From positions 1-11,178 of the forward strand of contig WAKY01000111.1 of assembly GCA_015523135.1 (NCBI GenBank): DNA of 11,178 nucleotides, given 5' to 3'. Below, one piece after another: positions 1 through 5,761 of the stretch. Position 1 is the first letter of the stretch. The number at the start of each line of letters is the position of its first letter. The notes below the pieces were generated by a model that saw only the letters and a program-made list of their open reading frames with translations, had not been told where the DNA came from and searched no databases. The DNA is from Candidatus Aciduliprofundum sp. GTDB lineage: Archaea; Thermoplasmatota; Thermoplasmata; Thermoplasmatales; Aciduliprofundaceae. Both the position numbers and the translations under genes were made by a program.

Positions 1-13
1 ATATTCTGCATTT

Positions 14-787
14 GTGAAAATTAACGATTTGGATTTAAAGAATTGGAAAAATTACGAGGAAATTATAACAGATTCTCTCTGGCTCTTCCCATCAAGGGAC
101 AACACAGGAATGCATACTCCAGAATATCATGGCAATTTTATCCCTCAAATTCCCCGTCAGGCCATGCTAAGATTCACAAGGCGTGGAGAATGGGTTCTGG
201 ATACCTTTGCAGGCCTAGGAACAACATTAATTGAGGCAAAGCGTCTTGGGAGAAATGCTGTTGGAATTGAGATTGATGAGAATATTGCAAAAAGGGCTAG
301 AGAGCTTGTTGATTTGGAAGAGAATCCATATAATGTGCATACAGAAATAATTGTGGGGGATTCCACAAGGGAAGAAGTGTATGAGAATCTCCAAAATTTT
401 CAGATGGTAATAATGCATCCTCCTTATTGGGACATAATCAAATTCTCTAAAAATAAGGATGATTTATCCAATTCTAAAACCCTTGATGATTTTTTAGAAA
501 AATTTGGGAGGGTTGTCTCTTTAGCTTCTCAGCATCTTGATAAAGGAAGATATCTCGTGCTTGTTATTGGAGATAAGTACAACAAGGGCGAGTGGATACC
601 TTTGGGATTTTACTGTATGAATTCGGTAATGAATAATGGATTCAAGCTTAAGAGTATAGTTGTAAAAAATATAGAAGAGAACAGGGGAAAGAGGGGACAG
701 TACGCACTGTGGCGCTACCGGGCTTTAAAGGATGGGTACTACATATTCAAGCATGAGTATATTATGTTCTTCGTGAAAAATTCATAA
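14..787 (+). CDS. DNA amino-methyltransferase (N4-cytosine/N6-adenine type), possibly 5'-partial
   Basis: This is probably an S-adenosylmethionine-dependent methylase acting on exocyclic amino groups of DNA bases. The SAM-binding motif VLDTFAGLGTT lies at residues 61-71, with the acidic GIEID strand at 84-88. The catalytic motif IV is HPPYW at 135-139. The segment HGNFIPQIP near residue 40 resembles motif X, so the order is X-I-IV. At 257 residues there is little room for a separate target-recognition domain. Motif IV normally begins with D, N, S or T; His here is unusual and leaves the target base undecided. The GTG at 14 is the first start codon, but the frame is open to base 2, so the true start may be outside the window. 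No restriction endonuclease lies downstream, so it looks solitary here. A role on RNA cannot be excluded. Confidence 0.75.
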   Translation: MKINDLDLKNWKNYEEIITDSLWLFPSRDNTGMHTPEYHGNFIPQIPRQAMLRFTRRGEWVLDTFAGLGTTLIEAKRLGRNAVGIEIDENIAKRARELVDLEENPYNVHTEIIVGDSTREEVYENLQNFQMVIMHPPYWDIIKFSKNKDDLSNSKTLDDFLEKFGRVVSLASQHLDKGRYLVLVIGDKYNKGEWIPLGFYCMNSVMNNGFKLKSIVVKNIEENRGKRGQYALWRYRALKDGYYIFKHEYIMFFVKNS

Positions 788-792
788 AATTG

Positions 793-800
793 AAATATTA
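793..800 (+). promoter_or_regulatory. putative TATA box for the PiT transporter gene
   Basis: An AAATATTA element is centred about 25 bases before the ATG at 821, the archaeal spacing for a leaderless transcript. No Shine-Dalgarno sequence precedes the ATG. The element lies in an AT-rich 33-base gap, so chance occurrence is possible. Confidence 0.35.
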
Positions 801-820
801 AAATTTCTTTCCTTTCGGGA

Positions 821-1744
821 ATGCTAGAGCTTGCATACCTTTTTTTGGCCGCAATCGTAAGTTTCATAATCGCAGCCAATAACTCAGCGGATAGTGTAGG
901 TACTCTCTATGGTTCTAGAGTCACATCATATTACAAGGCTGCTATTTTTTCTGGTGTGTTTGTTATGATTGGAACTTTTTTAGAGGGTTGGAAGATGGCC
1001 GGAGCAATTGGAGGAGGATTAGTTTCAAATCCTTTGACTCTTGAAATGTCTTTAATCGTTCTTCTTTCCACAGCAATACTTCTCTTTTTATTTACTCATC
1101 TATCTATGCCTCTCTCCGCTTCTCAAGTTCTGGTTGGCTCAATAATAGGTGTGGCCGCTGCCTTTGCTTGGATAATAAATATAGAGTTTGCCCTTTTGGT
1201 TGTTTCTTCCTGGGGAATAACTCTATTTGCAGCAATAGGAATGGCATATTTGATCTATAAAATAATAACATATGTTGCCAAGAAATTTAATATGTTCTCT
1301 TTGAGTAAATTTTACACTATTTCGCTTTTCATAGGTAGTGCCTTTATAGCATACACTTTGGGAGCTAACACAATAGGCCTTGTAGCTTCACTTGACCTCT
1401 CTTATTTATCCATAGCCATAGCGGGAATATCGGCTATGATTGGAACTATAATTTACGGCAGGAAAACAGTGATAACTGTGGGGAAGAAAATAACAATGCT
1501 TGATCCCCCAAGAGCATTTTCTGCCCAGCTTGCTGGAGCCCTAGTTGTAGAATTATTCACACAAATTCACTTTCCGGTGTCTATAACTCAAGCTGTGATA
1601 GGGGGAGTGATAGGGACGGGGCTCATAAAGGGATATCAAGAGTTAAATAAAAAAACTGTAAAAAATCTGGCGGCCTCGTGGTTTATTGCCCCTATATTCG
1701 CTTTTGTTATAACTTACATCATAGTGATATTTTTGCGCTTATAA
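821..1744 (+). CDS. pit: PiT-family inorganic phosphate transporter
   Basis: This is an integral membrane permease expected to import inorganic phosphate using an ion gradient. The 307-residue protein is almost wholly hydrophobic, with about ten membrane segments. The PiT signature near the N terminus reads AANNSADSVGT (residues 18-28). Its counterpart in the second half reads GANTIG (181-186). Two further matching segments, MPLSASQVLVGSIIG (96-110) and FPVSITQAVIGGVIG (251-265), show the internal duplication typical of the family. The canonical GANDVAN Asp is Asn in the first copy and Thr in the second; I recall similar variants in other archaeal PiT proteins but cannot check this here. Members of the family can also move sulfate, but the adjacent DUF47 gene favours phosphate. 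The gene runs convergently into that partner and overlaps it by 26 bases. Confidence 0.88.
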   Translation: MLELAYLFLAAIVSFIIAANNSADSVGTLYGSRVTSYYKAAIFSGVFVMIGTFLEGWKMAGAIGGGLVSNPLTLEMSLIVLLSTAILLFLFTHLSMPLSASQVLVGSIIGVAAAFAWIINIEFALLVVSSWGITLFAAIGMAYLIYKIITYVAKKFNMFSLSKFYTISLFIGSAFIAYTLGANTIGLVASLDLSYLSIAIAGISAMIGTIIYGRKTVITVGKKITMLDPPRAFSAQLAGALVVELFTQIHFPVSITQAVIGGVIGTGLIKGYQELNKKTVKNLAASWFIAPIFAFVITYIIVIFLRL

Positions 1745-2381
1745 GGATTATCACATCTGAAGCATCTTCTGCTTTATCGCTTATAGCATCTATCCAAAGA
1801 ATAATCTTCTCTATTTGAAGTATGGAGAGCACATCATTGATTTCTCTTTCTTGAGTGTATAATTTTCTAAGAATTTCTAATTTCATATCATCTGCACTGC
1901 TTTCATATTTTTCAACTTCGTGAGCTTTTTCTACTGCTTTATGGACATTACCATTTAGTAATTCCATAGCAGATTCATATAAAACTTCTACGCTTTTCTT
2001 AGTTATTTGCAAATACTCCATTATTTTGCTTTCTTTAAGAAATTCAATGGCCTCCTTTGAGGGTTTCCTAAGGGAGACTATTCTGCTGACTTGTTGAATT
2101 TTATCTATGACCTTATCTATTTGCTCAGAGAGATTTATAAATATAGCCCTATCTGCTGGGAATAAAAGCCCCTCTGAAAATAGATACTCATTTTTTCTTC
2201 TTAGAGTATCTCCTTCCTTCTCCTTCTCATAGATTATTCCTTCTATCTTTTCTATCTTTTCCCAATCTGAGTTAAGAAGCGCTTCTACCTGCTGAATAAA
2301 AAGGTCCATACACTCAAGGGCTATATTTGAATGCTTTTCGTAATTTTCAATTGCCTCCTTCTCCTTCTTTGATTTGAACAT
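1719..2381 (-). CDS. DUF47/PhoU-like phosphate transport accessory protein
   Basis: This 220-residue, largely helical, charged cytoplasmic protein belongs to the DUF47 (PhoU-like) family. Members usually sit beside PiT transporters and are thought to control them. The family feel is clear in the N-terminal MFKSKKEKEAIENYEKH, the repeated heptad-like helices, and the LSEQIDKVIDKIQQVSR helix-bundle segment typical of PhoU folds. The start at 2381 is chosen because the frame continues upstream only by reading through tRNA-Thr, which would add the spurious peptide MVRWRSRVRFPAVAL. The ATG lies only three bases after the tRNA discriminator base, so translation cannot use a Shine-Dalgarno sequence outside the tRNA. 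Its 3' end overlaps the convergent transporter gene; the commoner arrangement is a co-directional pair. Confidence 0.88.
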   Translation of the reverse strand: MFKSKKEKEAIENYEKHSNIALECMDLFIQQVEALLNSDWEKIEKIEGIIYEKEKEGDTLRRKNEYLFSEGLLFPADRAIFINLSEQIDKVIDKIQQVSRIVSLRKPSKEAIEFLKESKIMEYLQITKKSVEVLYESAMELLNGNVHKAVEKAHEVEKYESSADDMKLEILRKLYTQEREINDVLSILQIEKIILWIDAISDKAEDASDVIILISAKISL

Positions 2382-2384
2382 CAG

Positions 2385-2457
2385 AGCCACCGCCGGGAAT
2401 CGAACCCGGGACCTCCACCTTACCAAGGTGGCGCTCCACCGGCTGAGCTACGGTGGC
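2385..2457 (-). tRNA. tRNA-Thr(GGT)
   Basis: The complete cloverleaf reads on the minus strand. The acceptor arm is GCCACCG pairing with CGGTGGC. The D arm is GCTC/GAGC and the anticodon stem CCACC/GGTGG, with loop TTGGTAA (anticodon GGT at 2424-2422, reading ACC and ACT). There is a five-base variable loop AGGTC, and a T arm CCGGG/CCCGG with loop TTCGAAT. Base 2385 gives a U discriminator, the usual identity base of archaeal tRNA-Thr. CCA is not encoded, so it must be added after transcription. There is no intron. All stems are fully paired and GC-rich, as expected in a thermophile. The 3' end abuts the DUF47 start codon. Confidence 0.97.
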
Positions 2458-2490
2458 TTATTACAATGCCCTTATGAAATTCCACTACAA

Positions 2491-2498
2491 AAATATTT
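2491..2498 (-). promoter_or_regulatory. putative TATA box for tRNA-Thr and DUF47
   Basis: AAATATTT follows a purine-rich AGA on the minus strand. It is centred about 37 bases before the tRNA 5' end, predicting a start near 2468 and a roughly 10-base 5' leader for RNase P to remove. The 63-base gap between the upstream small gene and the tRNA holds no other clear element, although TTTTTATTT at 2509-2501 is an alternative. Confidence 0.35.
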
Positions 2499-2520
2499 CT
2501 AAATAAAAAGGAAGGAAAAA

Positions 2521-2718
2521 TTACGCCAGAGCTTTTATTTCAGGTATCTCGGTACCAAGAAGATCATCATTCATTTCATAAAGCATGCTTAGTATTTCTG
2601 CAAGAGCTTCCGCCTTCTTACCCTTAAGATCCCAAAGGGCTGCCTCAAGATCTTCTACTGTATGCTCTTTTAACCATTTCTCCACATTTTTCGGCATTTT
2701 TGGAAATTCATTCTTCAT
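2521..2718 (-). CDS. hypothetical 65-residue protein
   Basis: I do not recognise this gene. It would encode a small soluble, mostly helical protein starting MKNEFPKMPKNVEKWLKEH, with an acidic C-terminal part (NDDLLGTEIPEIKALA) and no membrane segment, cysteine pair or signal peptide. The ATG at 2718 is preferred because GGAGGG stands six bases before it, one of the better Shine-Dalgarno sites in the window. A TTG at 2751 would extend the frame by 11 residues but lacks such a site. A TATA-like TTTAAATA at about 2776-2769 on the minus strand would give a leader of roughly 30 bases containing the SD. The gene lies downstream of the GNAT gene and upstream of tRNA-Thr on the same strand. Its own promoter and ribosome site suggest it is real. 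Confidence 0.65.
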   Translation of the reverse strand: MKNEFPKMPKNVEKWLKEHTVEDLEAALWDLKGKKAEALAEILSMLYEMNDDLLGTEIPEIKALA

Positions 2719-2843
2719 CTTTAACCCTCCAGTCATATTTTTGTCAGACAATTATATGACTAACAACTATTTAAAATTTTCGTGAAAAATTACTGTTTAA
2801 TTGAATAAATAGAAAAATAAGTAAATATGACAAAAAGCATACA

Positions 2844-3563
2844 TTAGGGAAGGATATCTACACCAACATTTATCCATGCATCTTCTCTTTTTACCCCAAA
2901 CCCATATTTTTCGTAGAGATGAACAGCGATATGATTATCATCTCTCACCCATAGGGCTACATTTCTTGTGTTCTCGTATGCTATGCTCAAAAAGTGCTCG
3001 ATAACTCTGCTAGCTAAGCCCATATTGCGATACTCTTTTTTTGTTATAACCGCTCCTAGTACCCAAACTTCTGGAAGGTATACTAAGGCAGAAGCCGAGC
3101 TTATTGCAAAACCATCCTTTATTATTGCGTATGTTTTTGCCTTCTTTACCAAGTACTCAGGATTTTGAAATAAGTGGGATAGAATTTCAGCATTTTTTAC
3201 CTCCTTAACCTCATTATCTAGGGAATAAAATTTTGGGGTTGAGGTCATAACATAAATCTTGTAAATTTTGTCCTTTCCCTTCCATACGTCTCTGCTATCC
3301 CAAGGGAGATGAATTACTGCCTTCTCATCATCAAAATATTGTAGCAAATTTACCATTGAGCTCTTTGATCCATGGAGTATAACACTGGGTATTGAAGCTC
3401 CACGGTAAATAAGCATATAGCCCCTTATTCCATTATCCCAATCCACATAGAAATCCGTATCTTCTCTCTCTTTTCTCAAATCCCATAGGGTGAATGGATG
3501 GATAGTTGGCTCTTTCATACAATAATTTTCAAGTTCTCCAAGGTACTTATTTACTACAATCAT
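2844..3563 (-). CDS. GNAT-family N-acetyltransferase
   Basis: The C-terminal part is a GNAT acyl-CoA transferase domain. The segment from about residue 165 (VWVLGAVITKKEYRNMGLAS) contains the acetyl-CoA pyrophosphate-binding loop R-N-M-G-L-A (179-184), and NHIAVHLYEKYGF (210-222) is the usual motif B helix and strand. The first 130 residues are not a recognised second catalytic domain and may be an N-terminal GNAT-like half, as in tandem GNAT proteins of about 240 residues. The substrate cannot be told from sequence. The ATG at 3563 gives 239 residues; an in-frame ATG at 3518 would remove 15 residues and is a credible alternative. It is divergent from the KaiC-like operon, sharing a 95-base promoter region. 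Confidence 0.8.
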   Translation of the reverse strand: MIVVNKYLGELENYCMKEPTIHPFTLWDLRKEREDTDFYVDWDNGIRGYMLIYRGASIPSVILHGSKSSMVNLLQYFDDEKAVIHLPWDSRDVWKGKDKIYKIYVMTSTPKFYSLDNEVKEVKNAEILSHLFQNPEYLVKKAKTYAIIKDGFAISSASALVYLPEVWVLGAVITKKEYRNMGLASRVIEHFLSIAYENTRNVALWVRDDNHIAVHLYEKYGFGVKREDAWINVGVDILP

Positions 3564-3627
3564 CTTCTAATGCATATCTTATATCTCTAAAAATTTTTGT
3601 TTTCAATGATGATAATCAGATGAAAAA

Positions 3628-3635
3628 ATTTAAAT
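3628..3635 (+). promoter_or_regulatory. putative TATA box for the KaiC-like operon
   Basis: ATTTAAAT after an A-rich stretch is centred about 27 bases before the ATG at 3659. This is the spacing of a leaderless archaeal message. It supports the 3659 start over the upstream in-frame ATGs at 3620 and 3506, which would lie upstream of transcription. The rest of the 3564-3658 gap is AT-rich, and the GNAT promoter within it is ambiguous. Confidence 0.5.
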
Positions 3636-3658
3636 TCACAATTCAAGAATGCCTAACT

Positions 3659-4351
3659 ATGACAGTTTCTGTAGCGCCTACTGGCATAAAGAAATTGGAT
3701 GAAGCGCTTGGCGGTGGTTTTCCCAGAAACGGAATCTCGCTGGTAGTTGGTCCATCAGGAATAGGAAAGACAATACTTTCAGTACAATGGTTGGCAGAAG
3801 GAGTTAGGAATGGTGAGACATGCGTTTATATTTCTACCACCTTACCTTCTGAGGCTACGGTGGCATACTATGGAGATATGAAATTGCTAAAGGATGTTGT
3901 TGATAAGATACATTGGTACGATATGTACATAAGCCCTAAGGATTTGATACCATTCACAAAGGAGAAGATTTTGAAGATATTCCACAACATTATGCCAGAT
4001 TTCTTTGATGAACAGTTAAATTTAAAAAAGCCTATTGATAGACTGGTTTTAGATAGCTTAACTACCATTGAAAAGATAGTTGGAGATGTATCAATGTTCA
4101 GATATCTTGGAGCTACTTGGATAAGGTTCTTCCATGATAACAAGATCTCCACTTTATTAATTGAAGAGATGGATGAGGATGGAAAAAAGATGGGTGAAAT
4201 GAGAAATTTCAGTGAAGCAACGATACTAATGGATTTCATGGAACATCAGAATATGCATATGAGGGCATTGAAAATTGTAAAGAGGTACGGTTTTAATCAT
4301 CCAACATACTGGATGCCCTTCCACATTAGGGAAGAGGGAATAATACTATGA
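3659..4351 (+). CDS. KaiC/RadA-like RecA-superfamily ATPase
   Basis: This is a single-domain, 230-residue member of the archaeal KaiC-like group, a cytoplasmic nucleotide-binding protein of unknown cellular role. The N terminus TGIKKLDEALGGGFPRNG is the KaiC hallmark. Walker A is GPSGIGKT (31-38) and Walker B is RLVLDSLT (128-135). The C-terminal LKIVKRYGFNHPTYWMPFHI resembles the end of KaiC domains. After the strand VYIS, KaiC proteins usually carry paired catalytic glutamates (FEE-like), but here the pair is Thr-Thr (60-61), with the nearest Glu at 65. ATP binding is therefore likely while fast hydrolysis is doubtful. The start at 3659 is supported by a TATA box and by the family's N terminus. 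The stop overlaps the next start (ATGA), so the two products are translationally coupled. Confidence 0.85.
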   Translation: MTVSVAPTGIKKLDEALGGGFPRNGISLVVGPSGIGKTILSVQWLAEGVRNGETCVYISTTLPSEATVAYYGDMKLLKDVVDKIHWYDMYISPKDLIPFTKEKILKIFHNIMPDFFDEQLNLKKPIDRLVLDSLTTIEKIVGDVSMFRYLGATWIRFFHDNKISTLLIEEMDEDGKKMGEMRNFSEATILMDFMEHQNMHMRALKIVKRYGFNHPTYWMPFHIREEGIIL

Positions 4352-4929
4352 GCGTCAAGTTGAGTGAAATAATTGATGAGATGGTAGACGAGTCTAAAAT
4401 AGTGATGGTGCTCACAAAGGCAGAGCTTAGAACATTGCTAGGATACACTATAGTAGCCCATCTTTTAAAAGATGAAGACACTCAAGGGCTCTATGTAGCC
4501 TTAAACATACCCCATAGCACTGTGGAAAAGAAAATAAAGAAAATGGGTGCAGACCCATCAAAATTGTTCTTTGTGGATTGCATTACAGCATCGATAAAAA
4601 CTCCTGAAGAAAAGGATAATGTAATTTATCTTAATGAGCCATCTGCCATACTCCTTGAGGGCGCGATAAAGCATGGATTAAAAGTTTTAGAAGGGGAGAG
4701 AAATTTTGTGTATATCGAATCTATTAGTACTTTTTTAGCATACAACACTTATCAATCATTCATAAGATTTCTAAGAATGATAACCAATGAAATTCGACTC
4801 TACGGGCTTGTTGGAATAATATTTATGCTTGATAAAGAGCTTGAGGATGTGGAATTTAGCCAAGCTACGACTTTTGTGGATGATATTGTTGACTTAAGGA
4901 ATTTAACTAGGGAGGACCTTGAGATGTGA
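4348..4929 (+). CDS. KaiC-like protein lacking a P-loop (probable pseudo-ATPase partner)
   Basis: This 193-residue protein appears to be a diverged relative of the gene before it. Where Walker A should be, it has VMVLTKAELRTLLGYTIV (19-36), with no GxxGxGK. Where Walker B should be it reads FVYIESIST (120-128), with Glu in place of Asp. The strand GLYVALNIPHSTVEKKI and the following KMGADPSKLFFVDCIT resemble archaeal RecA-like proteins in which a second strand leads to a DxI element. It should not bind ATP in the normal way and may pair with the upstream protein. The ATGA overlap with the upstream stop implies stoichiometric production. The last 23 bases overlap the convergent MazG-like gene. 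Assignment to the RecA fold is by gross resemblance only. Confidence 0.6.
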   Translation: MSVKLSEIIDEMVDESKIVMVLTKAELRTLLGYTIVAHLLKDEDTQGLYVALNIPHSTVEKKIKKMGADPSKLFFVDCITASIKTPEEKDNVIYLNEPSAILLEGAIKHGLKVLEGERNFVYIESISTFLAYNTYQSFIRFLRMITNEIRLYGLVGIIFMLDKELEDVEFSQATTFVDDIVDLRNLTREDLEM

Positions 4930-5161
4930 GGTATTTAATTCTAAAAGCTTCTTCAACATCTATGCCTAGAACATTGGCCACTGATAGAAGCCAAGCAAAT
5001 ACATCTGCAACTTCCTCCTCTATGCCTTCATTCTCCCGCACTGCCTTGAAAAGCTCACCCACTTCCTCGCCAAGCCATACAAGGTCTGCATATATACCTC
5101 TTTTCCTATCTTTCTCTCCATAAGCATCTTCTATTATTTTTTGTGCTTCTTTGATTTCCAT
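4907..5161 (-). CDS. MazG-like nucleotide pyrophosphohydrolase
   Basis: This short (84-residue) all-helical protein of the MazG/all-alpha NTP pyrophosphatase superfamily is expected to hydrolyse nucleoside triphosphates to monophosphates plus pyrophosphate, cleaning abnormal nucleotides from the pool. The Mg-binding motifs are EEVGE (32-36) and EVAD (50-53), matching the EExxE and ExxD patterns. The length fits a single MazG core domain that would act as a dimer or tetramer. It begins 14 bases after the stop of the HemK-like gene on the same strand, so the two likely share a transcript. The final codons overlap the convergent KaiC-like partner gene. The natural substrate is unknown. Confidence 0.85.
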   Translation of the reverse strand: MEIKEAQKIIEDAYGEKDRKRGIYADLVWLGEEVGELFKAVRENEGIEEEVADVFAWLLSVANVLGIDVEEAFRIKYLTSQGPP

Positions 5162-5175
5162 ATGTGGGAATTATA

Positions 5176-5706
5176 TCATTCTTTAATCTTTTTTGCCCTG
5201 TAAAGATAAATCTCATGGAAAGAGAGTTTCATCTGTGCGATTTTTTCAAACCTGTAGGGCATTTTGAATATTTTATTTAATCTATTGAAAGAAGATAAGA
5301 TTATGTATATTTCTCCTTCCTTTTTAAGATATTTCCAAGCATCTTTCAGGAATTTTAAAATTATCTCATCTCCATATTTTCCTCCACCAGCCCACTGCAA
5401 ATCTTTCAAATCTTTAGCATCTCCTGGCAGATATGGGGGATTGAATATGATGGTGTCATATTTTCCATCAATATTCTCAAATAGATCTGAAACCCTAGTT
5501 TCAATTTTTAAATTCTTATTCTTTGCCTCTTCTTTTAATCTCTCAACTGCATCTTTGTCTATATCCACCGCTAGAACAGAGCTGCCTAATTTTGCACATT
5601 CAATTGCAATGGCCCCATTGCCTGTACCCATCTCTAACACTCTTTTCCCGCATTTTATATGATTTAGCATGAGCAAAGTGTCTTCGGATACAGGATATAC
5701 ACTCAC
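5176..5706 (-). CDS. HemK/Mtq2-like release-factor glutamine methyltransferase
   Basis: This 176-residue class I SAM methyltransferase probably methylates the Gln of the GGQ motif in archaeal release factor aRF1, by analogy to HemK/PrmC and eukaryotic Mtq2. The N-terminal YPVSEDT (4-10) matches the Y-P-x-S-E-D-T signature of the short archaeal/eukaryotic branch. SAM motif I is VLEMGTGNGAIA (23-34) and the catalytic NPPY is at 89-92. There is no N-terminal helical domain as in bacterial PrmC. In eukaryotes Mtq2 needs Trm112; no such gene is in this window. The GTG at 5706 is chosen because it directly precedes the signature and lies at leaderless distance from a BRE/TATA element. Other NPPY methylases cannot be fully excluded. 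Confidence 0.82.
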   Translation of the reverse strand: MSVYPVSEDTLLMLNHIKCGKRVLEMGTGNGAIAIECAKLGSSVLAVDIDKDAVERLKEEAKNKNLKIETRVSDLFENIDGKYDTIIFNPPYLPGDAKDLKDLQWAGGGKYGDEIILKFLKDAWKYLKKEGEIYIILSSFNRLNKIFKMPYRFEKIAQMKLSFHEIYLYRAKKIKE

Positions 5707-5714
5707 TGAAAATG

Positions 5715-5722
5715 TTTATATT
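5715..5722 (+). promoter_or_regulatory. putative TATA box for the metallo-hydrolase gene
   Basis: GTTTATAT/TTTATATT with purine-rich GAAAAT before it predicts a start near 5745. This leaves a leader of about 17 bases that contains the SD-like GGGGTGG just before the ATG at 5762. It lies to the left of the minus-strand TATA box, so the two promoters overlap face to face. Confidence 0.45.
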
Positions 5723-5732
5723 TGCATAATAC

Positions 5733-5740
5733 ATTATAAT
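5733..5740 (-). promoter_or_regulatory. putative BRE/TATA box for the HemK-like/MazG operon
   Basis: On the minus strand CGAAA (BRE-like) is followed by TTATAAT, one of the cleanest archaeal promoter matches in the window. The predicted transcription start is near 5710, giving an almost leaderless message from the GTG at 5706. The core ATTATAAT is a perfect palindrome and could in principle work in both directions. Confidence 0.5.
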
Positions 5741-5761
5741 TTCGATAAAGGGGTGGTATGA

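Noticed and set aside
2382..2426. Extension of the DUF47 protein by MVRWRSRVRFPAVAL at its N terminus
   Set aside because: These codons lie inside tRNA-Thr; the peptide is the translation of the anticodon and T arms, a common misannotation. The real start is 2381.
2772..2792. AT-rich imperfect inverted repeat after the GNAT gene, possible terminator
   Set aside because: The arms are only about six A/T bases, overlap the TATA-like element of the next gene, and are expected by chance at this base composition.
3506..3658. Longer N terminus for the KaiC-like ATPase, starting at 3506 or 3620
   Set aside because: It would overlap the divergent GNAT gene or lie upstream of the predicted TATA box, and KaiC-like proteins begin close to the TGIKKLDEALGGG motif.
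3868..4239. 123-residue open frame on the minus strand
   Set aside because: It is fully antisense to the KaiC-like ATPase, which has clear motifs. The frame has Ser/Ile/Phe-rich shadow composition and no recognisable domain.
5264..5662. 132-residue open frame on the plus strand
   Set aside because: It lies opposite the HemK-like methyltransferase with its YPxSEDT and NPPY motifs, and shows no family features of its own.
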